Origin: Clarkia xantiana subsp. parviflora
Lineage: Eukaryota; Streptophyta; Magnoliopsida; Myrtales; Onagraceae
DNA: 64,000 bases
Assembly (NCBI GenBank): GCA_036873135.1
Contig: JAPTYO010000007.1
Span: 28,006,763 to 28,070,762 of the forward strand
Reading direction: 5' to 3'
Part shown: positions 9,382 through 20,980 of the stretch, piece after piece
How positions within the stretch are numbered: the first letter of the stretch is position 1
Layout of the letters: the number at the start of each line of letters is the position of its first letter
Translations under genes and position numbers: made by a program
Notes under the pieces: model-generated
The model's input: the letters and a program-made list of their open reading frames with translations, nothing else
The model's database searches: none
Told to the model about the DNA's origin: nothing

Positions 9382-10724
9382 GTAATATTAGTAATGTAGA
9401 TTGTGTAGAGAGCTTCTGCAGTTTGTTGATAATGGAGGATCTCATATTTGTCTTTTCTTTTCCCTGTCAACAAAAGATTGAATCAGAGCTTCTGCTATAA
9501 ATAGATTTTAATTTATAAGATGACATTTGCCTGGAATTTGTTTTCTTCATTGCATAGGTCGTTTATTAATTAGAAATCTTTAGCACTTCATCTAGTAATC
9601 AAAGACTGACATTAAATTTCGTTTGTGTTCTGAGAATAGAAAATATTCACTATTAGCACTTTATTGTTTATGTTTATAGGATGACTCAGTCATTGATTAT
9701 TCTAAGAAAAAGAACTTATTCGTCGGTGTCTCAGTTTACTTCATGTGTCAGTTTGATGTTTCATGATTAAATTGTTAATATTTGGTGTTCAAGTTTCAAT
9801 TTTGTTGCGATTCGGTTTTTCGGCTAATTTTTTGGTTAATTTTGATAGATTAAGATGAAAACGTAATTTTGCCCCATATTTTTTTTCAAAGCCACCTGTC
9901 CAATTCTTGGAACCCACCGATTCCGGCCACCCACCTCCGATTGAACCACCCACCTCCGATTCCAGATTGATCCGATTCCGAGCATTTTGGGTAGTTCAGA
10001 AATTTGCAATTTTATTCGATCATGACCAGTATATGACCAGTTTCTATTAAATTTAACTCCAAAATAATAAATAAGTTGAAACCCGAGACAATCGAAGAAA
10101 ATAATTTAATTTTGAGACACCAAATTGACAGATGAGTTAAACCATTGACTTGTTTTCCACCACTTTCATCGGGAGGTTTGTGCAAAATCCAATGGAGCCC
10201 GTGTTCGCTCCAGAAGGATCAAGTTCAAATGAATACTTTTTCTACAGAAAGAGAACAAATAGATAATCTTTATAGTCTCTTGACTAGTAAGTAATAATGA
10301 TCAAATCATTACAAATTCTTTAGTTCTCTAATCTCTTATTTTTAATCAATATCTTGGAATTTAATTCTATAGCGATGAAAAATCTTTCGCTAGGATGAAT
10401 TACACCTTGATGATATTGAATTGGATCAAATAACAATATATATATTTAAGGTATCAAATCAACTCATCATCAAGGATTTCTAAGAAAATAAACTAGACTA
10501 TAGGTGTACCAAATAAAATTGGGCTACTTCTACATTATGTAGTTTTGGAGAAAGTGTTTCTTAATAATCCCATGGCTACAAAGAAAAAGGAAATTTGTTT
10601 CTAAAGTCTAGACAGACGACACAACATATGATCTCTCTAGTCTCTGACTACTCTGCTTCAAATCAAAAATCAACGAACATAGTGAAAACATATAATCCGA
10701 ACAACAAAAACCCCTGTTCTTATC
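9382..10724. other. Spacer between convergent ECT and SINE genes
   Basis: This holds the two 3' untranslated regions and AT-rich DNA. The stretch about 9720-10145 has GGTGTCTC near 9726 and GAGACACC near 10113 in inverse orientation, so it may be an old inverted-repeat element, but the arms are short. No gene is seen. Confidence 0.5.
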
Positions 10725-12613
10725 TCAAGTCGGAACAAGATGAACGTCTTCATGCCGACCATCGAGCCACAGCAGCGAGGCGAAAACCGAAATGATTAGA
10801 ATAAACAAACTGCAAATCAATCTGAAGGGAACTCTTCTTCGAGTCTTTGCAGAAATTACCATCATTTCCTTATGTTCTTCTGGAATTAGTATTACCTCCT
10901 CGGATGCAGATTCCTCCTCCTTTGTGACATCAGAAGGCTGAGCATTGGTCGATGATTCATCAAGAAACTGCGCTTTGTGATCGGATGGACTCCCACTGTC
11001 TTCATTGTTGGTGAATTTGAACTCGTTGTCATCGTATTTCCTCAATGGACTCCAATTACACACGCTCGAACAGGTACTTCTAAATCCTATGCTTTTCTTG
11101 TCTGCAGCTTCGGAGTTTGTATCAATTACTTCTTGAAGAGAATGGAAAAGCTTCCTTGGAGTTGTGTATATTCTGATGGTATCATTATCGATCTGGGAAT
11201 TCGGTCTCTGCTTTAAGAAAAAACCCGAAACAAGTCAGAAATCTGCATTTCAGAAGAACAAAGAAGAGAAAAATGAGATTTTTTTACCTGAGGGTTCGGA
11301 GTAAGATTTTGTTTGGATGTGCCATTGTTGGAACTTCTTTGCTGAAAACCCGTGAAATCATTCGAGTGAAACTGCCCTCCATTACAGTTTGAATCGTGAT
11401 GCTTACTGTGCTCGGAATTTTCTCTGAAACCATTTCCATTTGAGAAGAGACCGTCTTTTAGTGAGACATCGACTCCTCCATTGGGGTACCTCCATGGCCT
11501 GTTATAATCCATACTCCCCATATCATAGCTACGAATTGGAGATACCGGTCTTGAAGAAAAGGGTGTGCCAATTGGAGAATCATACTCAAGAAAGGAGCCA
11601 AGAGTCTGCGATTCAGGAGAAACACATGAAGAAGATAGATCACCAGAACCCCAATTGTTGCTCCGATTGTTTGAACAGTTTGATCCGGACACTGAACTCG
11701 ATTCTTTCTCAAATTTCAACTCTTTTTCTTTGGAAATCCGTGCTGCTGTCTGAAGAGCTTCAAAGGCGGCGCCTTTTATGAAAGCCATTTGATCAGACTC
11801 ACACTTCTCCATCTCTTTTATTATCAGATCAAGCTCAGAATAAACACTTCTATGGTCCAAACTTTTCATCAGGAAATTCACCATTTGAATAGCAGCTAAA
11901 CGCTTCTGGGAGTTTGACTCCATTGTTCCAACATTCAAGATCCTCAAACCCGACTGGATAAGAAGCCTTGCATAAGCTTCAACAGTGAGAGAGTTGTGCT
12001 TAGCCAAAGCCATGGCAAGACCCATATGGGAATGTGTTTGAGCCGATTTCTCCTCCAATGCTGCAGCCACATTGAGACAGACCTTATTCACCATTTCATC
12101 GGAAGCAAATTTCCAATTATCCGACTCCACAAGAGCTTTGAGACACAGAGCTGACCCTGAAGTTAAGCTATCTTGATAACCCAGAAGAGATTCAGCAAGA
12201 GGCTTACACAGACAATCGATTATATGTGTTTTACGTTTTTCCGGGGTTGTTGGATCAATCCCGTACCTTGCAATTGCTGGAACAACCTTTGAACATGCCT
12301 GCTGGAGAGGAAATGAACCTGCACTGGAAGCTAAGGTCTTGACAATGGTTACCATGATGCTGTCTATTTGTGGAACAATGTTAACCCCATGGTAACGAGC
12401 AAGAACTTCGTATAGGGAAATTGTGTATTCCCCAGATAATGAACCAGTTTCCTTTGTTTCAGATACTTGTTCCAAAAATAGCGGAATGGCCTTCGAATCC
12501 AAGTCCTTCACATACGATTTCAGCGCTTTCATGGCTGATTTTTGGCTATCGGCATCTTTCACTTTCAGATTTGCCAACTCTCTACGCACAGCAGGGCTAA
12601 GATTTTTCGCCAT
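10725..12613 (-). CDS. SINE1/SINE2-type plant KASH protein (ARM-repeat, nuclear envelope)
   Basis: Two coding exons, 12613-11288 and 11207-10725, join in phase across an 80-bp intron, giving 602 residues. Residues about 1-300 form helical ARM/HEAT-like repeats from the start MAKNLSPAVRRELANLKVKD, typical of SINE1/SINE2. A Ser/Asn-rich linker follows and then TPRKLFHSLQE, a conserved piece. The end has a basic stretch, one membrane segment at about 570-590 and a 10-residue tail ending LVPT. A C-terminal (V/L)xPT is the plant KASH signature that binds SUN proteins in the perinuclear space, so the protein should sit in the outer nuclear membrane with its ARM region in the cytoplasm. Arabidopsis members act in actin-dependent nuclear positioning in guard cells. 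Whether it is SINE1 or SINE2 is not resolved. Confidence 0.94.
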
Positions 12614-13260
12614 TATGCCTAAATCAAATAGCGAACAATGAATTAGTACTGAGAATTCCAGTTATGTATAAATGCCTCCAATTTCCCAAATTCCACAAAT
12701 TTAGCAACAGATAACAAAACTAACGTTGACTATCAAAATCGCTCGTTTCTCCACTGTTTTAGCATCAAAATCGCTTATTTATCGAGGTTAATTCAGTAGA
12801 ACCGTATGGTTCTTAATAATCCATCACGAAATCAGAAGCAAGCACAAAGTAATAACCAGCAGAAATTCAAGAAGTGGAGCACTTACCTGTCTCAATGGAT
12901 CCAATTTCGAGAACGTTCCTTTCCACCGGCCTTCTAGGTTTCCGAGTATAAGCCAAAGAATCTGGATTTAGCGAAAGAGCATGACGTATCGGAGAAAGAA
13001 ACGGTTCAAGAATCAGGAGCGGTTCTTGGACAGCTAAGCGGCACTTGCAGTGAAGCGGTAGAGGCGAGAAGTTGGGTGTGTAGAATTAGGGTTATGGAGT
13101 AATGGATACCTTCCTTGTATAGCTGCTGTGGTCTTTAATGAGTGCAACGTAAGTATAGAAAGAGCAGTAGAGAGATGAACTGTTGTCGATTATATCGAGT
13201 AGATAGATGTAGAGGGAGGAGGTGAGTGAGAGAGAGAGATTCAATTCAAGGGAATTCAAA
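12614..13260 (-). other. 5' UTR, UTR intron and promoter of the SINE gene
   Basis: The minus strand has a donor (ACAG|GTAAGT) at 12886 and an acceptor (GATTTAG) at 12619-12620, implying a 5'-UTR intron of about 268 bp just before the start codon. The region above 12887 is leader and promoter, with a GA-rich stretch near 13210-13245. Confidence 0.6.
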
Positions 13261-13544
13261 TCTTTTATTTATGGAAATACCGCCGCTGTCCCTTCCTTAC
13301 TGTGAAGACGATAATACCCTCGCACCTAATCAATCAACTACGATAATACCGTAGTAGTGAAATATACTAATAAACTACTGTTGGCTGTGGTTTAGTTATT
13401 GAGATTATTTTTTGGCCAACAGTGATTGAGATTGATTACTCAGATACAAATGGTTTGACTTTTGTGATAGGACTTCGAATCCTAAAGATTACATTACATT
13501 TATTTTTTACATTTATTTTTAGAGAATTGTGGATTATTGTCTAA

Positions 13545-13925
13545 CAACTTGACATCTTAACTATACTAGATTGTTGTTAATGTTTCTACACCCGATTTCT
13601 TAAATATTTTATTTTTATTTTTTAAAAATTATTAATTTCGATATAAAATACTATATTACATAAATCACAACTGGAGTCGGTTAATCACTCACTTGTATCA
13701 TAATCGAAGTCGGTTTGATTATGCTTTCTATCATCCTAACAAGTTGACATCTTAACTATACTAAACTGTTGTTAATGTTCCTACACCCGATTTCTTGAAT
13801 ATTTTATTTTTTTACTTTAAAAATTATTAATTTTGATATAAAATACTATATTACATAAATCACAGTTGGAGTCGGTTAATCACTCACTTGTATCATAATC
13901 GAAGTCGGTTTGTTCTATCATCCTT
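13545..13925 (+). repeat. ~193-bp tandem duplication
   Basis: Two successive copies share AACTTGACATCTTAACTATA-like starts (13545 and about 13738), TACACCCGATTTCTT, ATAAAATACTATATTACAT and TCGGTTAATCACTCACTTG. Copies differ by small indels and substitutions. Confidence 0.88.
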
Positions 13926-14467
13926 ACAACGTTAATGCGTGTATCGTAATGTGTAATATTATCTAAAGAAATATAATTATGATTAATTATGTCAAATAAT
14001 GAAACGTGGTGAGATTGTTTATTCAAGTGTTTAAAATTAATTCTAGAATTTCTAAATTCAATTTTCATATATTTCACCATGTGTGTAACAAGCAATTTTA
14101 TATTTTAAAATTTATGAGAAAATCAACATCATTAAATAAACCTTATTTTGATACCTATATATATATTTATTTTCTTTTATATTTGTTATCATATATATTT
14201 TTTTTAAATTTTAAGCATTGTAATAAAATAGCCATGGGGTAGTTTGGCCATTTAACTTCCAGTCCAGTCCAGATTCCTTGTCTGGACATGCAATGTTGTT
14301 GACATGTGCTAAACTGCCAGGACCACATGGCAGAACTTCCGTTTCCCGCCAGTTTATTTTGAAAAAAATTGATTCTTCTTGGACTACTGAAAGTTGAATA
14401 GATGCTTTCAAGATCTAATCTATATATAGTATACACTCTCTTATCCTTTTTTTCCGGGAAATAATTG

Positions 14468-14497
14468 GTCCCGTAGCTCGGTTAGAGCGTTGGTGCA
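14468..14497 (+). other. tRNA 5'-half-like fragment
   Basis: The 30 bases resemble the start of a tRNA: an acceptor-like GGTCCCG, then a D-arm/A-box-like TAGCTCGGTTAGAGCG. There is no anticodon arm or T arm after it; a run of A follows at once. It is not a functional tRNA gene. It could be a degraded SINE head or a tRNA pseudogene fragment. Confidence 0.4.
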
Positions 14498-14751
14498 AAA
14501 AAAACAAGCATGTCATGTATAAGAACAATCAGTCCAAACAAACAGATAGAGACCACAAATAAAAGCAGTTACATTATGTTCTTTTGCTTTAACATCTTTA
14601 CCCCATTTTGCCCGAGGACCCGAATTAGACAGATACGCGATAAATTTACAATTTTAACAACTACCCATTTCTTCCATGAAAGGCTTTGATTTGATTTGAT
14701 TTGATGCAAAGAGTGGAAAGTAAAGGAGATACAAGGTTTACATACTCAGTG

Positions 14752-16872
14752 TCACTGAGGCAACATCCTGCAGGTCGGGCAGTACCACTTTCCTCTGAAT
14801 CGTGTCTCGGGTGACAGCCCAACACACGTGTAGTGGAACCACTCGCCACCCTGGCACTGTTAATACGATAAAACAAGTCAGACAATTTCGACAGATGATC
14901 ACCTTAAACAACTGTAATGTTTGTAAAGATTTTTCTTTCAGGGTGAAAAGAGAAAGCAAAGACCAGACACAAGGGAATCATACTTCAGCAGCCTTCTCTT
15001 ATTACATTGAGCATTCAAGTTTCAGTACGATATATGCTGTCAATTTTGGTTAAGCAAGATCGTATTATCAAGGGCAGCTCGATATATCCCAGACCCAGAG
15101 GTCAGTTGCACCACCATACAAATCAAATTCAATGACTGCATGGAATTTCCTTAATACATTAGAGGACTCACATTTTCATTGTCACATGCAATCATATCTC
15201 CAAATGATACCTGTGAGTAATTGAAGCCGGTACATTGTTAGAACAATAGCTGCAGGGGTTATAAGCATATCTCCAAATGGATGGGCATGATTAAGTGAGA
15301 AAAAAACTCATTACCTGATGACAAACACAATATGTCGGTTCATCTGGATCAATTGGCTGCTCTGCTACATCTTGTGTAGAACCAAAATCCTTTTTGTGGC
15401 TTCCTGGAGGAGGCATGAGTTCGAAATCCCTATCCCGGTCTCGATCCCACTCCTTATGCTCCAGCTTCTTTGATGAGTGACTTGCTGCCATAACTTTACG
15501 TCTTTCACTCTTTGGGATCCATGGGAGTGATGGAAGAATTGACGGTTCGTCCGGAGATATTTTTCCCTCTGGATATCAGAGAAATTGGACTTACAAAATC
15601 AGATTTGAAGCATTCTCCTTTTGTATCTTTTTTTCAATACATCATCATAAGTTAATGACTAATAACAAGACCTACAGGAACCAACAAATAACAGCTCCTA
15701 CCATCCAAAGTATCCAAAAAATACATTCGTATATAAATATTAAGCCCAAGCATAGAATTCTGAAAAGTTAAGATTTTCATTGAACTGAACAAAGATCAAA
15801 TACGGCACAGGGATCAAATCCTAGCTAGCTAAAATCAACTATTCCCCTTCCCATGCAAAGGTTTAAACTACAAGACCATGGTGAGTAGAAATCTATAAAA
15901 CAAATGCCACCATCATTTACTAATCCGAAAGAGCTTCCATCTAGTTATATGTAAGAATAAAATTCCATAGGGAGTTGATTAGAAGCCAAATGACCTACTA
16001 AACTCCATTTACCTTGCTTAAGATCTTCTGCAAACTTGTTGAGATCCTCATCGAGCCTCTTCATGTGGCTCCCTAACTGATATGCAACACCAAACACTTT
16101 CTTTAATATGCACTGAAAGAAAAACCTTCAGATCCTACTGAAATATTGTAAATCTTATAACAGCAATAGAGACAACATGAAAAGAGGGAAGGGAACAACA
16201 TCAACTCGATCTCAATGGCCAAACTCTTCATTTGAAAGGCTTGAGCAATAAACATCCTTTAAAACAACCATCTCTAACTTCAACTATAGCATTAATGGGA
16301 TTGGAACCGAATTGGTAGTAATGATCACGCAATCTACGAAAACAGTATCAGTATGAAGCTCACAAGGTCATATGCTTGCCACGTTAGCTGCACCTTCTCG
16401 GTACACAAACTCAAAGCATGATCTTGATTGGCCTCGCTTTCCCTCCGCAGTTTCTCTAATGCCATTTCATCGTCTCCACTACCATTACGATGACCATAAG
16501 CACCAAGGTTCCCTCGTTTTCCTCCCTGCGAAGAAGCTCCTAAGCAGTACGACGTCTGTTGCCTGCTCTGGTTTATCATAGCTAATACAGAAACACATTG
16601 GCATCAAAATCAATTGAAGACAGCAGCAATCGTTCCTTAATAACCTCAATTATGGTACTATCCATACATTGGGATCGTTCATCGAGCTCCCGGATAGTAT
16701 TGAGAAGCCTCTGCAACTCAGCTGGCAGTGTGCTCGCGTCTACAGCAAACTCAAGAAATCCACCATGAGCATTCAACACAAAAAGCTTGAAAAAGAAGGA
16801 AATTGGGGAAGAGCAGAGGAGCTTACACTCTAAATAGTCGTCGATGTAAACTCCGGTCCTCGCAACCGCCAT
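14752..16872 (-). CDS. ING2: ING2-type PHD-finger chromatin protein
   Basis: Seven coding exons join in phase on the minus strand: 16872-16827, 16739-16668, 16581-16364, 16076-16013, 15568-15315, 15210-15172 and 14856-14752, giving 265 residues. The N-terminal ING domain starts [20 protein letters not shown] and includes [14 protein letters not shown] basic and Asp/Arg-rich linker has [15 protein letters not shown]. The C-terminal PHD finger has all eight ligands, C214, C216, C227, C232, H239, C242, C257 and C260, and the aromatic pair Y213/W237 that in this family reads trimethylated H3K4. The length and linker fit plant ING2 rather than ING1. Family members belong to histone acetyltransferase complexes in the nucleus. 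It lies on the same strand as the SINE gene, upstream of it. Confidence 0.95.
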
Positions 16873-17144
16873 GGCGTCCCCCTTTTCGTGGCTGAGCGGA
16901 GTTTCTAGGGTTTCTTCCCTCCGTTTTGAAGTACCGCGAGAGGGAAACTCCAAATCTTAACGGCGTTGGAGTCAAAGGTTTAAACGGTGTTATGTTGGAT
17001 TTCGACCGTTGAGTATGCGGAGCGGGGAGAATAGAACCCGCCATGTAACCTAGAGCGGAGTAAAAGACCCACCAGGAATTCTAAGAAGCCCGACCCGACG
17101 TTAGTCCGACTTGTCCGCTCCCGGTCGAACAGAAGTTTTCTTTT
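16873..17144. other. ING2 upstream region
   Basis: This short GC-richer stretch should hold the ING2 promoter and leader. No other gene is seen. Confidence 0.5.
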
Positions 17145-18372
17145 GGGGCATTTGGACGGAGTAACGTGAGATTACTTGTAATGTTCTGATCCAACGGGTT
17201 GGTTCGTAATCAATGATGTAATGTGGAGTGTAATGTCAGATTACAGTGTTTGGTTCGGTTTGTAATGTACAATGTAATGTGATTTACTTATTATTATAAT
17301 ATTAATCTATTTAAAAATATATTATATCTTAATATAACAAATTTAAATATGTATTTATTTTGAAAAATGTAACTTGGTCCCTAATTTTATATTTAATATT
17401 TAAATATCAAATTTGAAAATATTATAGCTAAATTTTCATTCTTACTTGCTATATTATTAAAAAAAATTACCGGAAATTTTTTATTTTAGGATTAATTACT
17501 AAAAAAACAAACCCAAGTTTGGTTCTTTTGCAAAAAAAACAATAACAAAAACAAACTTAACTATTTTTTTTAGCAAATAATAAACCAAACTTTGCAAAAT
17601 TTGTAAAGCACAAACATACTTGTATCTCTGTTAGTTTTAGACGGAGGAATTGTAATTACAACCGAACAAAATATTAGAATGAAAACTTTGCATTATTATG
17701 GGGGATTTTTCTACCATGCTTTGGGAGCACCGTGCTTTTGGTTTTTTTAATACTATGGTGGACTTAATTGTAACATAAGTAAAACTTTAAAAGTATGAAA
17801 AAATATGAATTTTTTTTACTACACCTAAGATGTGTATCATACCATTAATAATATCAATTTCCCTATGGGGTTCACCTTTAGGGCAATAGAAAAATAAAAA
17901 AATTAGTGGCAAAAACATGGTGCACCAAGAGCATTGTAGAAAGGTCCTATTATGGGTGGGGGTTATCTTAGTTTGGCGTGTAATTGTTATTAGTATTTAC
18001 AACTTGTACTTTAAACGATAATAAAATTGACTACAAAAAGACTTTACGTACCAAACAAAATAAATGGAGATAACTAAATAATAAAAATGTGAGAGAGAAT
18101 AATTAATTTAGTAAATATTAATAAAATAATAAACACTACGTAATGTTGGACGTAATGTCACATTACATCCAAAATCGGATGTAATCTCACATTACGTTGA
18201 GGGGGCAAATCAACGGGTTTTGACCAACCCGTCGTAATCTCATATTACAATGCACATTACATTACAAAGGTCACATTACGTCGTTTAGTTTGCCAATCAA
18301 CGTAATGTTGATGTAATATGGGACGTAATGTAGAATTATATCTTACCATTACATCCATCCAAACACCCCCTT
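17145..18372. mobile_element. TIR-type non-autonomous DNA element, copy 1
   Basis: The left end GGGGCATTTGGACGGAGTAA and the right end TTACATCCATCCAAACACCC are inverted matches. Both ends are rich in (G)TAATGTGA/TCACATTAC motifs. A related copy lies at 29541-31023. No transposase is present. The target duplication is unclear, so the superfamily is not assigned. A second element is nested at 17703-17947. Confidence 0.78.
17703..17947. mobile_element. 245-bp MULE-like MITE nested in TIR copy 1
   Basis: The ends GGATTTTTCTACCATGCT and the complement of AGCATTGTAGAAAGGTCC form imperfect TIRs of about 32 bp. A perfect 9-bp duplication TATTATGGG flanks it (17694-17702 and 17948-17956), as expected for Mutator-like transposition. 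Confidence 0.85.
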
Positions 18373-18814
18373 AAACTTGAGATTTTTTTTTTTTTCGAAA
18401 GGTCCAAGCTTGTCCGGATTTATATAAATTTATATTTATTGTTTGGATTTCGATGGATTTTAAATGTAGTTTTCTAGGTTAGATGGTCTATGAAACAGTG
18501 TTTTTTAAGATTTATATAAGTTGGATTTTAAAATCTGGTCTGAACCGTCTTCTCTTGTCTAGTCCCATATATTCAACACCTGCAAGAGAAAAAACGTGGG
18601 TTGTGTTCCACGATTCTACTCCGAAATTTAAATTAGTATACTTCTAATAAATAATGGAAATCTTGGAAATGAATATATAAAATTTACAATCTATAGTGGT
18701 CTTAAACCTACCTTGTGGCGATTTTATTTCTTATTATGAATGGCTTTCCATGTTTTAATGACGACTTGGTCTCTCATTGGTTGATGGAGTTAGTTGTAAT
18801 CAGTCAACTGGTGA

Positions 18815-19480
18815 CTAGTAGGTTGTCAGCTCAAGTGTTATTTACTATAATGGGTTTTCCTCCTCTATGTCGCTAGCTCATGTTTACTTATTATGAGTAG
18901 AGCTATAACAACCCGAGTCGAGGCGAGTATCTGGCAAGCACGACTTGAGCTCGAACTCGACTGTGCCATACTTGATGAGTTTGAGCTTAGCTCGTCTCGT
19001 TAAGTTTACTTTTTTTTTTAATTAAATCATAAATGGTGCATCTTAGCTCGAACTCGAATCGATTATGCTTTTGGCTCGAGCTTGAACACGACTTGAATAT
19101 ATATATATATAATATTACGTAAAATTCAAATAAACTCGAGCTCGAACTCGACTCGAATAGGCAAAACAAAAAAACTCAAATAAGTTCGCGAGCCTCTCGA
19201 GTCAAGTACCACTGAACTCGTACTCGACTCGGCTTCAGAAAAAGCTCGACTTGACTCGAAATTTAGCGAGTCAAATTCGAATATCAAACGAGCCGATCTC
19301 GAGTAGCTTGACTCGTTTATACCCCTAATTATGAGGGGTTTTCTTCTATGACAGTAGTAAGTTGGTCGTCACTTTATGTTTACGTACTACGAGGAATTTT
19401 CTTCGATAACGGTAGTAAGCTAGTCGCTACTCGCCACCTCATGTTTACCTAATATGAGGAGTTTTCCATGTGTTGATGGA
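18815..19480 (+). repeat. ~75-bp tandem repeats split by a hAT-like insertion
   Basis: Units of the type GTAGTAAGYTGGTCGYYACT ... ATGTTTACNTANTATGAG followed by GRRTTTTCYTCTATG occur on both sides of the element at 18897-19327: about one and a half units on the left and two on the right. Confidence 0.72.
18897..19327. mobile_element. hAT-like non-autonomous element, copy 1
   Basis: The 431-bp element is packed with GCTCGAACTCGACTCG-like motifs. Its ends are inverted (left GTAGAGCTATAACAACCCGA; right complement TAGGGGTATAAACGAGTCAA). ATTATGA flanks it on both sides (18890-18896 and 19328-19334), and the base before is A or T, so an 8-bp duplication with one mismatch fits hAT. A relative lies at 27772-28232. 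Confidence 0.75.
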
Positions 19481-20085
19481 TTTTACTAAGTGAGGGATTA
19501 TGGTCCCGCCTCTACGTCTATTGTTGTCTATTCGTAGTGGATCGATCCAACATCGTGTTTGAAATGAAATTTCGTCAACTTTTATTTAAATTTCAGACTA
19601 GTACATGGCTATCACTAAATTCCAACTATGGCGGAACTTTTTCCTTACGCTCAAACTCAACCTCAAATAAGGAATAGTGAGCTCGAAAATTTCGAATTTG
19701 GTCCTTATTTTAGAAAAGACTTTCATGTCCCAAGCTCAAGCCTAGTGTAGCCCACCCGAATGGTGTGTTCTGGTTATGCCCTATCCAACCCGTTTAAATA
19801 GACCTTGATTTAGATTCTTTATAACCTTCGTTTATGTCCAATTTAATGAAAATTATAATGAATAATATTAATTTGTTTGGAAATTCGAAATTGAAGTAGT
19901 AAACTAAAAAAAACAAAAAGTTAAAGTTTAGATAACCATTTTATAATTAGATCAAAAGCAATTTGGTTATTCACTCTATTTTAAAAATAAATAAAATAGA
20001 TACCGGGAGTAGTATCATCGTCAGCTAAGACTAAGACGAAGGCAGTACGTACCTGCTGATGCAAACACCCATCAACTGACATAAT
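19481..20085. other. Spacer upstream of the SDR gene
   Basis: AT-rich DNA with no ORF or recognisable repeat apart from short degenerate motifs. The last part should hold the SDR promoter. Confidence 0.5.
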
Positions 20086-20093
20086 TATAAAAT
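20086..20093 (+). promoter_or_regulatory. TATA box of the SDR gene
   Basis: TATAAAAT. Plant transcription normally starts about 25-35 bp downstream, here near 20115-20125. This places the ATG at 20108 before the expected transcript and supports the ATG at 20192 as the start. Confidence 0.65.
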
Positions 20094-20191
20094 GCCGCCA
20101 TTTTTGCATGAACCAAAAACTCCATCCGCCATTGCCAGTTCCCAACAAGCTAGCTAGCCTCCATTACTGTTACAGACAGATATTAATCAAC

Positions 20192-20980
20192 ATGAGTCAA
20201 CCCCTACCCCTCACCGACCGAGTAGCAATCGTCACCGGCGCCTCCCGCGGCATCGGCAAGGCCATCGCCACCCACCTCCGCTCCCTCGGAGCCAAGATCG
20301 TCATAAACTACACTTCCAGCTCCGCCCAAGCCGACCTCCTCGCCGCCGAGCTGAACGCTTCCGCCGCCACCGCCGGATCCACTCCCGGCGTAATCGCGGT
20401 CAAAGCCGACGTGTCAGATCCAGACCAGGTCAAGGCCCTCTTTGACCGTGCCGAGGAGGCCTTCGGCGCCGACAGCCTCCGCATCCTCGTAAGCTGCGCC
20501 GGCGTGATGGACCCGAAGTACCCGCCTCTCGCCGACACGGAAATCGAGGAGTTCGATAAGACATTCAACGTGAACACCCGAGGGACGTTCCTCTGCTGCA
20601 GGGAGGCGGCGCGGCGGATCCGGCGAGGCGGCGGCGGGAGGATCATCACGATCTCGTCGTCGCTGGTAGGAGCGCTCTTCCCGGGGTACTCCGCCTACGC
20701 TGCCTCCAAGGCGGCGGTGGAGACGATGACGAAGATCTTGGCGAAGGAGCTCAAGGGGACGGGGATCACGGCGAATGTGGTTGCTCCGGGGCCGGTAGCG
20801 ACGGAGCTATTCTTCGAGGGGAAGACGGAGGAGACGGTGAGGAGGATTGCTGACATGAATCCGATGGGCCGGCTAGGTGAGCCAAAGGATATAGCTGGTG
20901 TGGTCGGTTTCTTGGCGAGTGACGCCGGAGAATGGGTCAACGGGCAAGTGGTCAGAGTTAACGGTGGAATGATCATTTGA
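20192..20980 (+). CDS. Short-chain dehydrogenase/reductase, NADPH-dependent aldehyde reductase-like
   Basis: This intronless gene encodes 262 residues from MSQPLPLTDRVAIVTG. The Rossmann cofactor motif TGASRGIG is at about 15-22. The substrate-strand NNAG motif is SCAG here. The catalytic residues are N at about 128, S at about 156, Y169 and K173 (YSAYAASK). A C-terminal GQVVRVNGG is typical of classical SDRs. A basic residue after TGAS (R19) fits NADP(H) preference. Close plant relatives are called NADPH-dependent aldehyde reductase-like and are thought to detoxify reactive carbonyls; the substrate here is inferred. An in-frame ATG at 20108 would add 28 residues but lies at or before the transcript start. 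The coding region is much more GC-rich than its surroundings. Confidence 0.93.
   Translation: MSQPLPLTDRVAIVTGASRGIGKAIATHLRSLGAKIVINYTSSSAQADLLAAELNASAATAGSTPGVIAVKADVSDPDQVKALFDRAEEAFGADSLRILVSCAGVMDPKYPPLADTEIEEFDKTFNVNTRGTFLCCREAARRIRRGGGGRIITISSSLVGALFPGYSAYAASKAAVETMTKILAKELKGTGITANVVAPGPVATELFFEGKTEETVRRIADMNPMGRLGEPKDIAGVVGFLASDAGEWVNGQVVRVNGGMII

Larger units (their letters stand above)
13261..14751. other. Spacer between the SINE promoter and the ING2 3' end
   Basis: AT-rich DNA with a tandem duplication (13545-13925) and a tRNA-like fragment (14468-14497), listed separately. The ING2 3' UTR lies at the right end. No gene is seen. Confidence 0.55.

Noticed and set aside
14468..14497. 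Functional tRNA gene
   Set aside because: Only acceptor and D-arm-like sequence is present, with no anticodon or T arm.
20108..20191. Upstream ATG giving a 290-residue SDR
   Set aside because: It lies about 15-20 bp after the TATA box, so it is unlikely to be in the transcript, and the extra residues do not match the family.
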